Assembly (NCBI GenBank): GCA_026075535.2
Contig: AP026546.1
Span: forward strand, 9,982,001-10,046,000
Direction: 5' to 3'
DNA length: 64,000 nt
Source of the DNA: Tricholoma matsutake
Lineage: Eukaryota > Basidiomycota > Agaricomycetes > Agaricales > Tricholomataceae
This document shows positions 22,089 through 31,798 of the stretch, piece by piece (position 1 is the first letter of the stretch; each line of letters starts with the position of its first letter). Under the pieces are notes generated by a model. That model was not told the DNA's origin. It saw nothing but the letters and a program-made list of their open reading frames with translations, and ran no database searches. The position numbers were made by a program, and so were the translations under genes.

Positions 22089-22633
22089 ATAGCCTTGTAG
22101 TAGCTACTTAGAACAACTGAATAGATCATCCTCTCACATGAATCGTCTGATTTAAGAGCAATTCTCTTGAGTCCAAGCCTCTTGACTTAGTCTTGTTTTA
22201 TGCTGAACTTCTTTGAACTCTTCATACTAGCTTCTTGAAACAATCATCTATTGTCTGTCCCCTCTAGAAAGCCTTTCTACATCCCTATAGTCTATCATCA
22301 GCCATTGTCAAAATCATCCTTGTCCTCTATAAGCCCTTTGAACTTCTTCAAACATCTTCAAACATCTTCAAACATCTTCAAACCTCTTCAAACTTTCCTC
22401 AAACATCATCGCAGTGCTTCGTACACTCTTGAACCTCATCCAACTTCATCAGACCCTCTCTAAAGTCGTTTCCCTAACCTTGGGTAACAACAGCAGTGAT
22501 ATGTAGTACCACCTTGCAACCTTCCTCTAACTAGTGTTATACGATTCAAGACCTTATTGTGGGTTTTGTTTGGGTTTCCTGGTCAAGTATCATCATTTTG
22601 GAGCCCACCATGAGGGGTTTCTAAATTATTTCA

Positions 22634-23500
22634 TTGCCTAATCCATCTCAAATCTCCCAGCTTAGGCCAACACCAGCTAGAAACCTTCAAATTGACACTC
22701 ACTGCCCCTTTGAATCTCTCAAACAATCGGGAGATATTCTAATCCCTGTTTCCAAAGCAGAATCAACTCACCGTCAACTATTCCCTTCACCAATCTCATT
22801 GCCTTCAACATCATCCTCTACTTCTTCATCTTCATCATCTACCTCTTCATTCATCCTTCCGACAACTTCGACTCCTCTACCCACTCAATGATATTCATGC
22901 AGCAGCAAAATTTGTTTTAGCAGGATCTATTGGTCAGATTCGACATCACTACTCAGTTTACATTCTTCAGCACCTTTGGCAATCCCAACAACCTCAACAT
23001 CTTCACCTCAAATTAAATTGGAAGATCTTATGGCAATCCTCGAGAAATTTGCAGCCACTCTCATAACTGCTTTGGCAGGTTCGAAGACCATGAACACTAC
23101 TCAACCTAACAGTGGATTTCTCTCATACCAGCTGGAAACTTTAGTTTGCATCTTTTGTGGGCTTACAGGATGTTTCATTAGTGATTGCTTGGTTTGCCAG
23201 TCATATATCAATGAAGGAAAGTGTAAGAAGAACACTGAAGGCAAAATTGTTCTTCCAAATGGTCAATACACTCCTCGAAACATCCCCAGTCATTTTATCA
23301 AGGACAGGATTGAGGAGTGGACTCAACAAAACCCTCCATCTAATGTTACCCCTTTGCTAATGTATAATATTGCACCTTCGACAGTTTCTTCAATGCCATC
23401 CAGAGGTGTTTACCAAATTACTGACATATCTACAATGGCCAAAGATCATATCACACAACTCAAACAAGAGATATATGCTTTACAAAGTGGTAGACCTTAT
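22634..23500 (+). pseudogene. Gypsy-type gag with defective zinc knuckle
   Basis: Two frames (22,634-22,891; 22,976-23,548) give a Ser/Thr/Pro-rich N-terminus, then a region typical of basidiomycete gypsy gag: the knuckle CIFCGLTGCFISDC followed by LVCQSYINEGKCKKN, VLPNGQYTPRNIP and FIKDRIEEW. The knuckle histidine (GHFISDC in relatives) is Cys here, so RNA binding is doubtful. The last ~16 codons of the ORF come from an inserted repeat rather than gag. Confidence 0.7.
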
Positions 23501-23504
23501 GCAT

Positions 23505-24313
23505 TGCATCTGTTTGCATCGCCGCCATTTGTTACGAGCACATTATAACCTAGAAAACAAAAAAAAACATAGTTAGTGCACGAAAATGAAAAGAATGAAA
23601 AAAAAAACTTACTTTGGGCCTGCGTTGTGTCCATTTGCATCGCCGCTATTTGTTATGAGCACATTATAACCTAGAAGCAAATTAGTTAGTTCATAAAAAA
23701 GAAACAAATGAAAAAAAAACATACCATGGGCCCATTCAGTTGGCTCCTGTTGGCTCATTTGCAGGTGGTGGTGATGGTGGAGGGGGCATGGGAACAGTGG
23801 TGGCAGGTGGTGGTGGTAGTGGAGAGAGGAGGGAGGGAGGAAGGGGGAGGAAGCATCGATGGTGGTGGTGGTGGTGGTGGTGGTGAGAGAAAAGTGTGAT
23901 GAGCTGGCACATTTGATGGCGGCTGTGTGCTTTGTCATGCAAAGCCAAACAGTGGTATGTAGTTGCATCAATGGCCACAAACAATAATGGCTGCATAGTG
24001 TAATGGTAATGTGGGTCTGTACTCTCTTACTTAGTAATGAGGCCAAAGGTTTGAATACCATTGGTGACATTATTTTGCTAAGCTCAAATGGTCTGTTTGG
24101 ATGCATGCAGACTGTCCTTGCTTGTCCGACCTGGTTGATCATGGACGCGGATGGATGAAATCCACAGAATCCGAGTAAAATACATGGAATCCATGTTAGT
24201 CTGCACAGATCCGTGCAGACTGTCTCACCCTGTTGCATAGCTAAAATGGTTTATTGTATGGACTGCAAATCTGAATGGATCCATGCAGAACATATGGGGC
24301 ACTGTAAAGACCT
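23505..24313. mobile_element. Family X fragment with T1 end inserted in the LTR element
   Basis: From right to left: T1 terminus GTAAAGACCT ending at 24,313, subterminal array 24,120-24,300, a tRNA-like unit (GTGTAATGGTAA at about 24,006), a GTGG-rich purine tract 23,765-23,890, and two minus-strand hairpin-exon/intron modules. The left end is missing, so the 9-bp duplication cannot be tested (right flank CATATATAG). Confidence 0.65.
23550..23724 (-). other. Two tandem exon-intron modules
   Basis: Minus strand: intron 23,671-23,724 (GTATGT..TTCTAG, branch ACTAAC-like), 58-nt exon GTTATAATG...GGCCCAAA, intron 23,550-23,612 (GTAAGT, CACTAAC, TTTTCTAG), then a second exon starting GTTATAATG. 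The exons are near copies of each other. Confidence 0.65.
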
Positions 24314-24787
24314 CATATATAGCCTTGTACTAGCTATTTAGAAAGACAGAATAGATCATCTGATTTAAAGAGCAGTTCTCTTGAGTCCAAGCCTTTTCAT
24401 CTTTGTCCTGAAGTTTAGCGTATTACCATGAACTTCTTCAAACTTCTCATATTAGCTTCTCAAAACTATTGTCTATTGTCTATATCCTCTCAAGGCCTTT
24501 CTACATCTTTATAGTCTATCCTCATCCTTTGTCAAAATCGTCCTCGTCCTCTATAAGCCCTTCGTACATCTTCAAACCTCTTCAAACTTTCCTCAATCAT
24601 CATCACAGCGCTTCATACACTCTCAAACCTCATCGAACTTCATCAGACCCTCTCTAAAGTCATTTCCCTAACCTGGGGTAACAGCGATGAGATTTAGTAC
24701 TACCTTGCAACCTTCCTCTAACTAGTGTTATACCATTTGAGACCTTATTGTGGGTTTTGATTGGGTTTCCTGGTCAAGTATCATCAA

Positions 24788-25065
24788 TGCTCACCTCAGT
24801 CCTTGTATAAGTGAATGAGGTGATCATGTATCTATCTACCTGTATATATACATGTTCAGTCTAATAAAGGGGAGACAAGAGAAAAGGTATCTTTGATGTG
24901 TTTGTGTGAATGCATCAAAGGGAAGTGCTAATAATAGCATGCACATCACAGAAGCTAATCTCAACCAATCACATACTGCATTTGTCTTGCACATCAAAGG
25001 GATGTGCCAAGAATAGAACATGCATCAAATGCATCAGTTGCATGATCACAGTGTGAATCTCAACA
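24788..25065 (-). repeat. Copia 3' LTR
   Basis: On the minus strand it starts TGTTGAGATTCACACTG and ends GAGGTGAGCA. The start is fixed by the polypurine tract. The TG..CA end at 24,788 directly abuts the end of the gag-only element's LTR. The partner LTR is missing, so length rests on the TG/CA ends. Confidence 0.7.
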
Positions 25066-25106
25066 CTCCTCCTCACTGTGATCACTCCTCCTTGCATGGA
25101 ATCGCA

Positions 25107-26640
25107 CTAGCATAGACCTAAGAATGAGTGCAAGTGCACAAATTGTTTTATGTTTAGTGCTTTGGTGAATAAATCCACAATGTTATCCTTGGTATTGATA
25201 TATTTGAGCTGTGGGGTGCTGGATTGAACTTGTTCATGAAGGAAATGATACTTGATATTGACATGTTTAACCTTTGAGTGGAGCAAAGGGTCTTTGGACA
25301 GGGTCTTGGTAGCCATATTATCACAAAGAATTGTTGTTGGGGAGGATTGTGGGTAACCTATGGCACTGAGCAACATGCGTATCCAGATACACTCTTTCAC
25401 GGTCTCGAACATGGTGACATACTCTGCTTCACAGGAGGATGTTGCAATTCCTGGCAGTCCAAGAGAGAGCTCCAGAACCAAGGTTGCAAAGATACCCTTC
25501 AATGCTTCGATGCATATCAAGGCAATTGGCCCAGTCAGAGTCACTGAACACATGGAGGGAAATAGGGTTATCCCCACCCAGGCATAGTCTGAGGTCCCAA
25601 GTCCCATTCAAGTATCAGACCAACCGTGTTGCCAAACTCCAGTGTTCAAAGGAATAACTATTGAGGTATTAGAATACTTGTTGTATGGCATATGCAATAT
25701 CAGGGTGTGTGTAAATGGCCAGGTAAAGGAGACAGCCGATGAGGGAACGATAAGGTAGTCTCTTGAGGTGTGATAAGCTATCTGCAGACATATCATGTCA
25801 ATTTGGACAATGTAATTTAAGATGAGGTTCAAGGGGGGTGGATACTGGGGTAGCATCCCATTGGCCAAACTGGTTGATAATTTTATCAATGAGGGCAGTC
25901 TGTGAAAGCGCAACCATGCATAGATGTCAATCCCAGGTAACTGCAATACCAACAATAAAGGGGGCTGTGCCCAGCTCTGAGATTGTCCACACTTCATGCA
26001 TTTGGCTCTTGAAATGCTCATTTTCATCCTGGTTGTCAGTGATAGATAGGTAGTCATCAACAATGTCCAACTTCCTGTAATAAATGCAGGACTCACAGGT
26101 AAGGTGTGTAAAACCCCAGGCAATCATTTGGGCATTGAGGGTTTGATTCCATATCTGGCCACTCTGCTTCATGCCATATAATCCTTGCTGAAGCTGCCAT
26201 ACCCAGTCTTCATGACCCAGTTCCTCAAACCCTTCAGGCTGTTGCATGTACTAAACTTCATCGTCAGGGAGGACTCCATAAAGGAAAGCAGTTTTGACAT
26301 CAATCTGTTGTCCCAACCCAGAGATATGTGAAGCAAGATTTGCCAAGATTCCATGCATGCAGTAGGTGAGGTCATCTTAGTATAGTCCCTACCATAATAC
26401 CCTGAACAATGAGTTGGACTTTCCACCTCATGGCATGGCCATTTTCATCATGCTTGATATGGAAAACTGGTCAGCCCTTATGAATCGGTTTACCTTGAGG
26501 TATGTTGCCCCTGGGGATAAGTTTATAAACCCCCATATCCTTCAGAGATTTTAATTCATCCAGATATCCTGTCCACCACCTCTCTGCATCCCCCAAATTC
26601 TTTGCCTCCTCCCAAGTTTTGGGTTCATCCTCAAACTAGA
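25107..26640 (-). pseudogene. Copia pol: RT and RNase H
   Basis: RT shows LQQGLYGMKQSGQIW, a catalytic box read as DIVDDYLSI (family Y-V-D-D), and a connection region. RNase H shows VFSDSDWANCLDMHRS, then after a frameshift near 25,440 SSCEAEYVTMFETVKE and KVKHVNIKYHFLHEQV, with DLFTKALNIKQFVHL at the end. The catalytic Asp pair of RT is kept, but several frameshifts (about 26,170, 25,930, 25,610) and stops break the frame. Confidence 0.85.
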
Positions 26641-27115
26641 GCGATTCTGGATCAAAATCTGTCATTTCCGAAATTAAGGCCTGGAGTTGATGTGCCTGAT
26701 CACCTAGATGAAGATCATTGAATGATTGATGTAACTCACCAATGACATCATGATCATGATTGATGGTCAGATCAGGAACATGATTGGGATTCTGTGATCG
26801 TGCAGCAACAGTGGCAGCTCTGCACTCACAGCGGGCCTCCCTGATCTGGGTAGTGCTGGCCCTAGATTCCTGGACAGCTGTCGCAGTCCTAGTGGCCATT
26901 GGTCCACCATTTGGGTGTTGCTCTGTGGGAATAGGTACACGGGATGAGTGACATGGGATGTGATTTGGAGTGGGTAAATCTTGTTCCTCCCCAACAGGGC
27001 TGTTCAGTTCAGTGGCATTCGATGGGTGAGAATATTTGTCACCATCATCATCACTTGTGGGCAAAATGGTGAAGGTGGGCCCATCCAGGGTAGGTGTCTC
27101 AACAACATCATCCAA
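26636..27115 (-). pseudogene. Copia linker between integrase and RT
   Basis: A 159-codon open stretch, acidic and Ser/Pro/His-rich (VGEEQDLPTPNHIPCHSSR), lies where copia polyproteins have a low-complexity linker, ending in TDFDPESL before the RT start EEAKNLGDAERW. It is open but has no conserved residues. Confidence 0.7.
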
Positions 27116-27207
27116 TGTTAACAGTTGGGGGGGGCATGTCCTTTGTGGCTTTCAAGAAAACAGATGTGATAAGAGCTGTGAACTTTTCTCATAGTCCGAT
27201 TATAGCA

Positions 27208-28402
27208 TCAGTAGGATTTAGATTTTAGGTCATATCCAATAAGTATGCACTCAATAGATCGCTCAAAAAATTTTGGGTTATGTTTCTTTGGGATGAGGAC
27301 AAAGGCATGGCAGCCAATTTCATGTAGGTATGAGTAATCAGGCTTATGCTCATGCCAGAGTTCCCAAGGTGTGCAACCTTGAAGTAACCTTGTGGTGGTT
27401 TTGGCATGTAAGTGGGAGGCCGTTAGGTAGAATTTGTCCCAAGGGTAAGCTGGCAGGCCTGAGTAAATCTGCATCATGTGGGCTTTAGCCATAAGAGTAC
27501 AATGCATGCACTCAATGTGCCCAATATGGGCTGAGGTATGTGGCACAGTAAATCACTGTCCCATCCCCCTTGTTTTGAGCCAAGTTTCCATCTCATGAGA
27601 TTTCAATTCTCCATTGTCTGTGATATAAATCCCAACTTTAAGTCCCATTTCATTTTCTCGAGCCAGTTCCCAAGCCTTTAGTTCTGGAAATGAGTCATCT
27701 TTGTTACAAAGTGGTATTGACCATGGAAAAGATGTATAATCATCAACTATGTCCATAACATAAGAGTTTCCTGTATGAGATGTAACTGCATGTGGACCTG
27801 ATAAATCCACCCAGACTTTTTCTAACTTCCATGTTGCCTTATGCCCAATCCCCTCCTCATGCTTCTTCAGAATGGGTGTCTTTGTCTGTTTGCCCAGAAT
27901 GCATAATTCGCATTTGGGTGGTTTAGAGGTAGAGGCGATAGGCACACCTGTAAGTGTACCCTTCTTGGCCATATCCCAAAGGGATTGATAGTTTGCATGG
28001 ACAAGTCAATGGTGCCAGGTCTCAAGGTCAGGGGATTTGTGAATAGTCAAAGCATGGTCAGCAGTGGTGGAGTAAAGGTGAAGTGAGTACAATTTCTTGT
28101 TGGCAAGTAAGGTCCCACAAGCAATAGTAGCTACAGTAGATCCAGCATGATGAGCTATCAAAATGTGCCATGGCATTTGAATCATTGGTGAGGGAACTAA
28201 CTGAGATAAGCCAGACTGCCACATCTGGGATGTAAAGCATGTTACATAATAATATTGATGCACCCTGGGCAATGCGTAGTTTTATGTCACTGACTCCGAT
28301 AGCAACAATGGAGGACCCCCCAACACCTTTCACAGGGTGAGGCGGTATTCAGCTAAGGGTAAGAAATCTGCCTTGTCCAGTGAAATGTGGACTGTGGCGT
28401 AA
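27208..28402 (-). pseudogene. Copia pol: end of protease and integrase
   Basis: Minus strand: a protease tail SLDKADFLPLAEYR and GVGGSSIVAIG, the pre-integrase part with MLYIPDVAVWLISVSSL, the integrase zinc region ELCILGKQTKTPI, then core residues in VWVDLSGPH (first Asp), YITDNGELKS (second Asp) and IGHIECMHCTL (Glu). The third motif has two Cys where Arg is usual, as expected from CGC to TGC. Frames break near 28,330, 28,060, 27,973 and 27,550. Confidence 0.85.
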
Positions 28403-28765
28403 ACTTTGCACTCCCCCCTGTATTCCTATCGGAGTCCTAGGAGTCCGAGTTTTCTGATAAGAGTCCAATCGGAATCCGATAGGAGTCCTACTAGTCTGAC
28501 ACTAGTCCTAGGAGTCCGATTGGAATGTATCTTGATGACCATGTACTTTTATTTCCAAGAAATTCCTAGTAGATTCTGAGTAAAGTCCTATGCAATTCCA
28601 ACAGGTAGTAGTTGGAATACCACACCATTTCGGAAGACTTAACTTGATGAAAGTGCTTACAAAATAAATGGGCAGAGCAGGAATTGAACTCTAGACCTTG
28701 GGATATAAGTGACATGACTACCAAACAAGTGCTCAACTAGTTGAGCCACAGGAGCATTAATAAAT
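28403..28765 (-). mobile_element. Family X T2-type end abutting copia
   Basis: Minus strand: tRNA-like unit with TGGCTCAACTAGTTGAG and AGAGTTCAATTCCTGCTC (28,680-28,760), a region shared with 56,990-57,120 (TTTTGTAAGCACTT, AAGTTAAGTCTTC, TTGGAAATAAAAGTACATGG), a subterminal array of TCCGATTGGACTCC units, and the end GGGGGGAGTGCAAAGTTTAC. It is ~330 bp and collinear with 56,931-57,230. Confidence 0.75.
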
Positions 28766-29128
28766 ATGTAATATAAAGTCCTTTTAAAGAACTTAGGATT
28801 AGTTCACTTATTTTTAACCTCTCTCACAAGAGCTCAAAAAAAAATTGTTGAGCCCTTGCATCTTCGTGAGGGAGTAGATAACTAATATAGATTTTAAAAA
28901 AACCCCCCACGCAAATGCGAGGGGGAGAATTAATTATACTATTTAATTATACTATTTTAAATTCTACAAAAAAAACCCACCCCCCCATTTTGCGGGGGGG
29001 AGGGGGTGGTGGTGCATCGCATTGGCTGTCTCGTCAGCCCTGTCCTGTTGTTTCCCCTCCCTCTTGTCTCCGTTGTGTCTTGCCTCCCTCACCTCACCTC
29101 CCCCGTGGCTTCCCTCCCCTCCCTCGTG
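28766..29128. repeat. Linker and P3 hairpins of a family X fragment
   Basis: 28,770-28,890 (minus strand) matches the linker before the tRNA-like unit at 56,880-56,930. Two G/C-clamped hairpins follow: ACCCCCCACGCAAATGCGAG-type at 28,902-28,925 and CCCCCATTTTGCGGGGG at 28,983-29,000, with A/T-rich spacers. 29,005-29,128 is GC-rich with no gene. Confidence 0.6.
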
Positions 29129-29706
29129 AGGTCTTCACACTTTCCCGTCGGACTCTGACTGGACTCTGACTGGAGTCCGACTGGAGTCCACCAGGACTGC
29201 TCACCAGCCAACTGCCTGCAAAGTTTCCAGTCCAGTCCCAGTCCAGTCCGACTAGTCTCCGAGTGGAATCCACTCAAACACCAGATTCCACTCGGACTGG
29301 TCCAGTGGAGTCCAATGGAGTCCAGTTGGAGTCCAGTCAGATTCCGAGTGGAGTCCAGTCAGATTCCGCTGAAAAAGTGTGTAAGAAAAGGAATTGAACC
29401 CAGATCTCTGTAGGTTGCTTATGTAATCAATCATGATGCACAATATAACTGTTACACCACAGTACCTTGTGTGAGGCATCATCTACTTGCATTAGGTACC
29501 GTGGTGTGGCTATGTATGACAAAGCATATTGCCGCGTCATCAAATGTGCCAGCTCATCACTCACCACCACCACCACCACCACCGTCGACGCTGCCTCCTT
29601 CCCTCCTCTCTCTACCACCACCACTGCATGGATACCCACTGCCACCACTCCCACGCCCAATCCGCCATCACCACCACCCGCAAATGAGCCGAATGGATGG
29701 AATGCA

Positions 29707-29958
29707 GGCCCAAACGACGCAGATCGCGTCGTTTGGGCCCTACATAAGTTTTTTTTTCGTTTGCTTTTTGTTTTTATAAACTAACTAACCTGTTTTTTTA
29801 GTTTTCTAGGTTATAATCTACTGGAACGATGCCACCACTCGCAAACGAGCCAACGCGGGCCCAAACAACGCAGATCGCGTCGTTTGGGCCCTACATAAGT
29901 TTTTTTCATTTGGTTTTTGTTTTTATAAACTAACTAACTCGTTTTTTTAGTTTTCTAG
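29707..29958 (+). other. Two P2 hairpin/intron modules with decayed donors
   Basis: Hairpins at 29,707-29,739 and 29,858-29,890 pair GGCCCAAACGACGC with GCGTCGTTTGGGCC (first is a perfect 14-bp stem). Each is followed by CTACATAAGTTTTT, where the GT donor reads AT, then an intron-like tract with ACTAACTAAC and TTTTCTAG at 29,809 and 29,958, then GTTATAATCTACT. The donors have probably been lost by a G-to-A change. Confidence 0.6.
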
Positions 29959-30014
29959 GTTATAATCTACTAGTAACGACACCACCACCCACAAATGAGC
30001 CAACACACCCACCC

Positions 30015-30440
30015 CATGCCTATGAGCCCCTGCTCGTAGGGTGGATCATGAGTGTGTGCAGTTGATGACGACGATGACGATGCCGCCTACCAGCACCAGG
30101 ACCCAGAATGACCCAGACCCAACAAAACCCATGCCAGCCCCCTCCTCCCCATCCAAACGGGATGTGAGGGTGTCAATAAAGGATAGGAGATGTCAGAGGG
30201 GTACCGGGAGACCTGCAGAGCAGGATACCCACCTGGTAAGCACCCACCTACCCCCTCCCTTGCATGCCACATCACTGACCATTCCCCCCAACCCCTCCGA
30301 ACTAGGAGACCCACAAAACTGACAACACACCCACCCCACGCCGACGGGCACCTGCTCGTCGGGTGGATGGCGGGTACACCAGGGTTACGACGATCACGGC
30401 ACCCATCCCCATGCCTACGAGCCTCTGCTCGTAGGGTGGA
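30015..30440. repeat. Three P1 hairpins with covarying stems
   Basis: 30,019-30,040 pairs CCTATGAGC with GCTCGTAGG (loop CCCT); 30,341-30,362 pairs CCGACGGGC with GCTCGTCGG (loop ACCT); 30,414-30,436 pairs CCTACGAGC with GCTCGTAGG (loop CTCT). Each is followed by GTGGATSATGGGTG-like sequence. Confidence 0.7.
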
Positions 30441-30521
30441 TGATGGGTGCGGCTTGCTATGGCGACGGACGCGTGCAAGGAGGGGTGGGCAATGACACCC
30501 ACCCCAGACCGCATCCCCCAA

Positions 30522-30768
30522 CCCCCCCTCCCCCGCATTTTGCGTGGGGAGGTCTTTATTATTTTTAATTTATCTCTGCTCCCCCCTCGCACTGAATGCG
30601 AGGGGTATATATATTGTAGTACTTACGAATCCCCCCCTCGCGCCATATGCGAGGGGTTTAGTTTTTTATGTACATAGTAATAATCCCCCCCCTCTCACAT
30701 CTTGCAAGAGGGGTTTTTTGTGTTTATACCCACTCCCTTGTGTCCTACACGAGGGATGTGGCTAATTA
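30522..30768. repeat. P3 hairpin array, copy 1
   Basis: Five short hairpins of the form CCCCTCGCA-loop-TGCGAGGGG, spaced by T/A-rich 25-40-bp spacers (TTTATTATTTTTAAT, ATATATATTGTAGTA, ATGTACATAGTA). Collinear with 45,300-45,580. Confidence 0.75.
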
Positions 30769-30969
30769 AAATTTTTTGATCTTAATTGTTTGAAAAATGC
30801 CTCCTCAAAGAATATGAAAAGTTGAGTCATAAGTAAACCTTATATTGAACCCTAATAAATCTCCTGTGGCTCAAGTGGTTGAGCACACTTGTTTGGTTTG
30901 TCATGTGATTCCTTATGGTGAGGTCTTGAGTTCAATTCCTGCAGTACACAAATTTATTTTGTGGGTACT

Positions 30970-31666
30970 TGTTAAGAACTGATCCGAAAGGGCTCGTCGG
31001 AATCTGGTTGGACCCGGCGGGTGTTTGAGAGCGGAAGATTGTCGGGTCGTAGTGGATTATGCGGATGGGTAATAAAAAGGACTTGGCTTCAGCTTGTAAG
31101 AAGCTGCACCCTTCACCTCGTCTGGTATCCTAATTGTGGGTAGAGGTTTTAGAGATAGGAGCGGGAGAGTGCGGGTAAATGCGGGAAGGAGTACAGAGGG
31201 ACTTAGGTTAAGTTCAGATGAGACTAGAACTTCAGAGGGGAACTAGAGGTTGAGTCGAATGGAGTTCAGACTCTTAGAGGTCAGGAGTTGGAGTAGAAGG
31301 AGGTTTTAGATTGACAGGGTAAAGTCGAGTCTATGTTGATATATGAACTGAGGAATACAAAGCGAAACTAACTAAGCTTAAATACTAGAGTCTGGAATAA
31401 GAGCAGAACAGAAACGGAAACTGTGGCAGTGTCTCAACTGCATAGATAAATTGCCTAGCGGAGGCCGCACAGGAATCCATAGTCGAATTTGCAAAACTAG
31501 ATGGCAGCCTTGGAAGGCAGCCGTGGTTGCTGTACACGGCGGCCTGGTGCACAGCAGTGTGGGCAGTGCAAGGGGGCCGGAACGAAGGCGGTACAAGTTG
31601 AGTTGGGAAAAGCGGAAAAGATCAGAAGGTTGCGGGTTCCGAGCGGGTGAGGAACAGATCATGACA
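30970..31666 (-). repeat. Gypsy-2 3' LTR (inferred limits)
   Basis: On the minus strand TGTCATGATCTGTTCC follows a polypurine tract AAGGGGGAAATAC, and the other end reads GATCAGTTCTTAACA. That gives TG..CA limits 697 bp apart. There is no second copy to confirm it. It interrupts a family X element at its left edge. Confidence 0.65.
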
Positions 31667-31798
31667 GTATTTCCCCCTTAGTGCTGAGCCTACAAGGCAC
31701 GTGAAGGTTTGAGTCCAAATGAGGAAGTTGGTTGACTCCCAAATGCGGCAATTGGTTGAAAAATTTTGTTGTTTTCGTTCTTCCATCACCTACACAAA

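Larger units (their letters stand above)
22089..24786 (+). mobile_element. Gag-only LTR retrotransposon remnant
   Basis: 22,089-22,595 and 24,319-24,786 are ~470-bp direct repeats that both end GTCAAGTATCATCA. The left copy is followed by TTTTGGAGCCCACC, in the position of a primer-binding site, and then a gag ORF. No pol is present. The left LTR probably extends further left than the right one, whose 5' part is cut by a family X terminus at 24,313. Confidence 0.7.
24788..28402 (-). mobile_element. Ty1/copia element, 5'-truncated
   Basis: A 3' LTR (24,788-25,065) is followed, reading the minus strand upstream, by RNase H, RT, a linker, integrase and the end of protease. At 28,402 it is cut by a family X terminus; gag, the protease active site and the 5' LTR are absent. 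The polypurine tract AGGAGGAGTG adjoins the LTR. Confidence 0.88.
29129..30969. mobile_element. Family X element E, cut by gypsy-2
   Basis: From left: T1 terminus AGGTCTTCACACTTTCC, subterminal array of GGACTCTGACTGGAGTCC-like units (29,150-29,360), a minus-strand tRNA-like unit (29,395-29,475, B-box GGGTTCAATTCC), a (CAC)n tract at 29,562-29,583, two P2 hairpin/intron modules, three P1 hairpins, a five-hairpin P3 array, a linker and a plus-strand tRNA-like unit (30,861-30,950). The gypsy-2 LTR begins at 30,970 within the sequence after this unit, so the T2 end is lost. Order matches 55,349-57,230. Confidence 0.75.

Noticed and set aside
29744..29809. U12-type AT-AC intron at the ATAAGT donor
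   Set aside because: The donor lacks the ATATCCTT consensus and the acceptor is AG; G-to-A decay of an ordinary GTAAGT donor is simpler.
30522..30768. Possible CRISPR array
   Set aside because: Short repeats with spacers superficially fit, but the repeats are variable hairpins, the spacers are related T/A-rich phrases, and the genome is eukaryotic.
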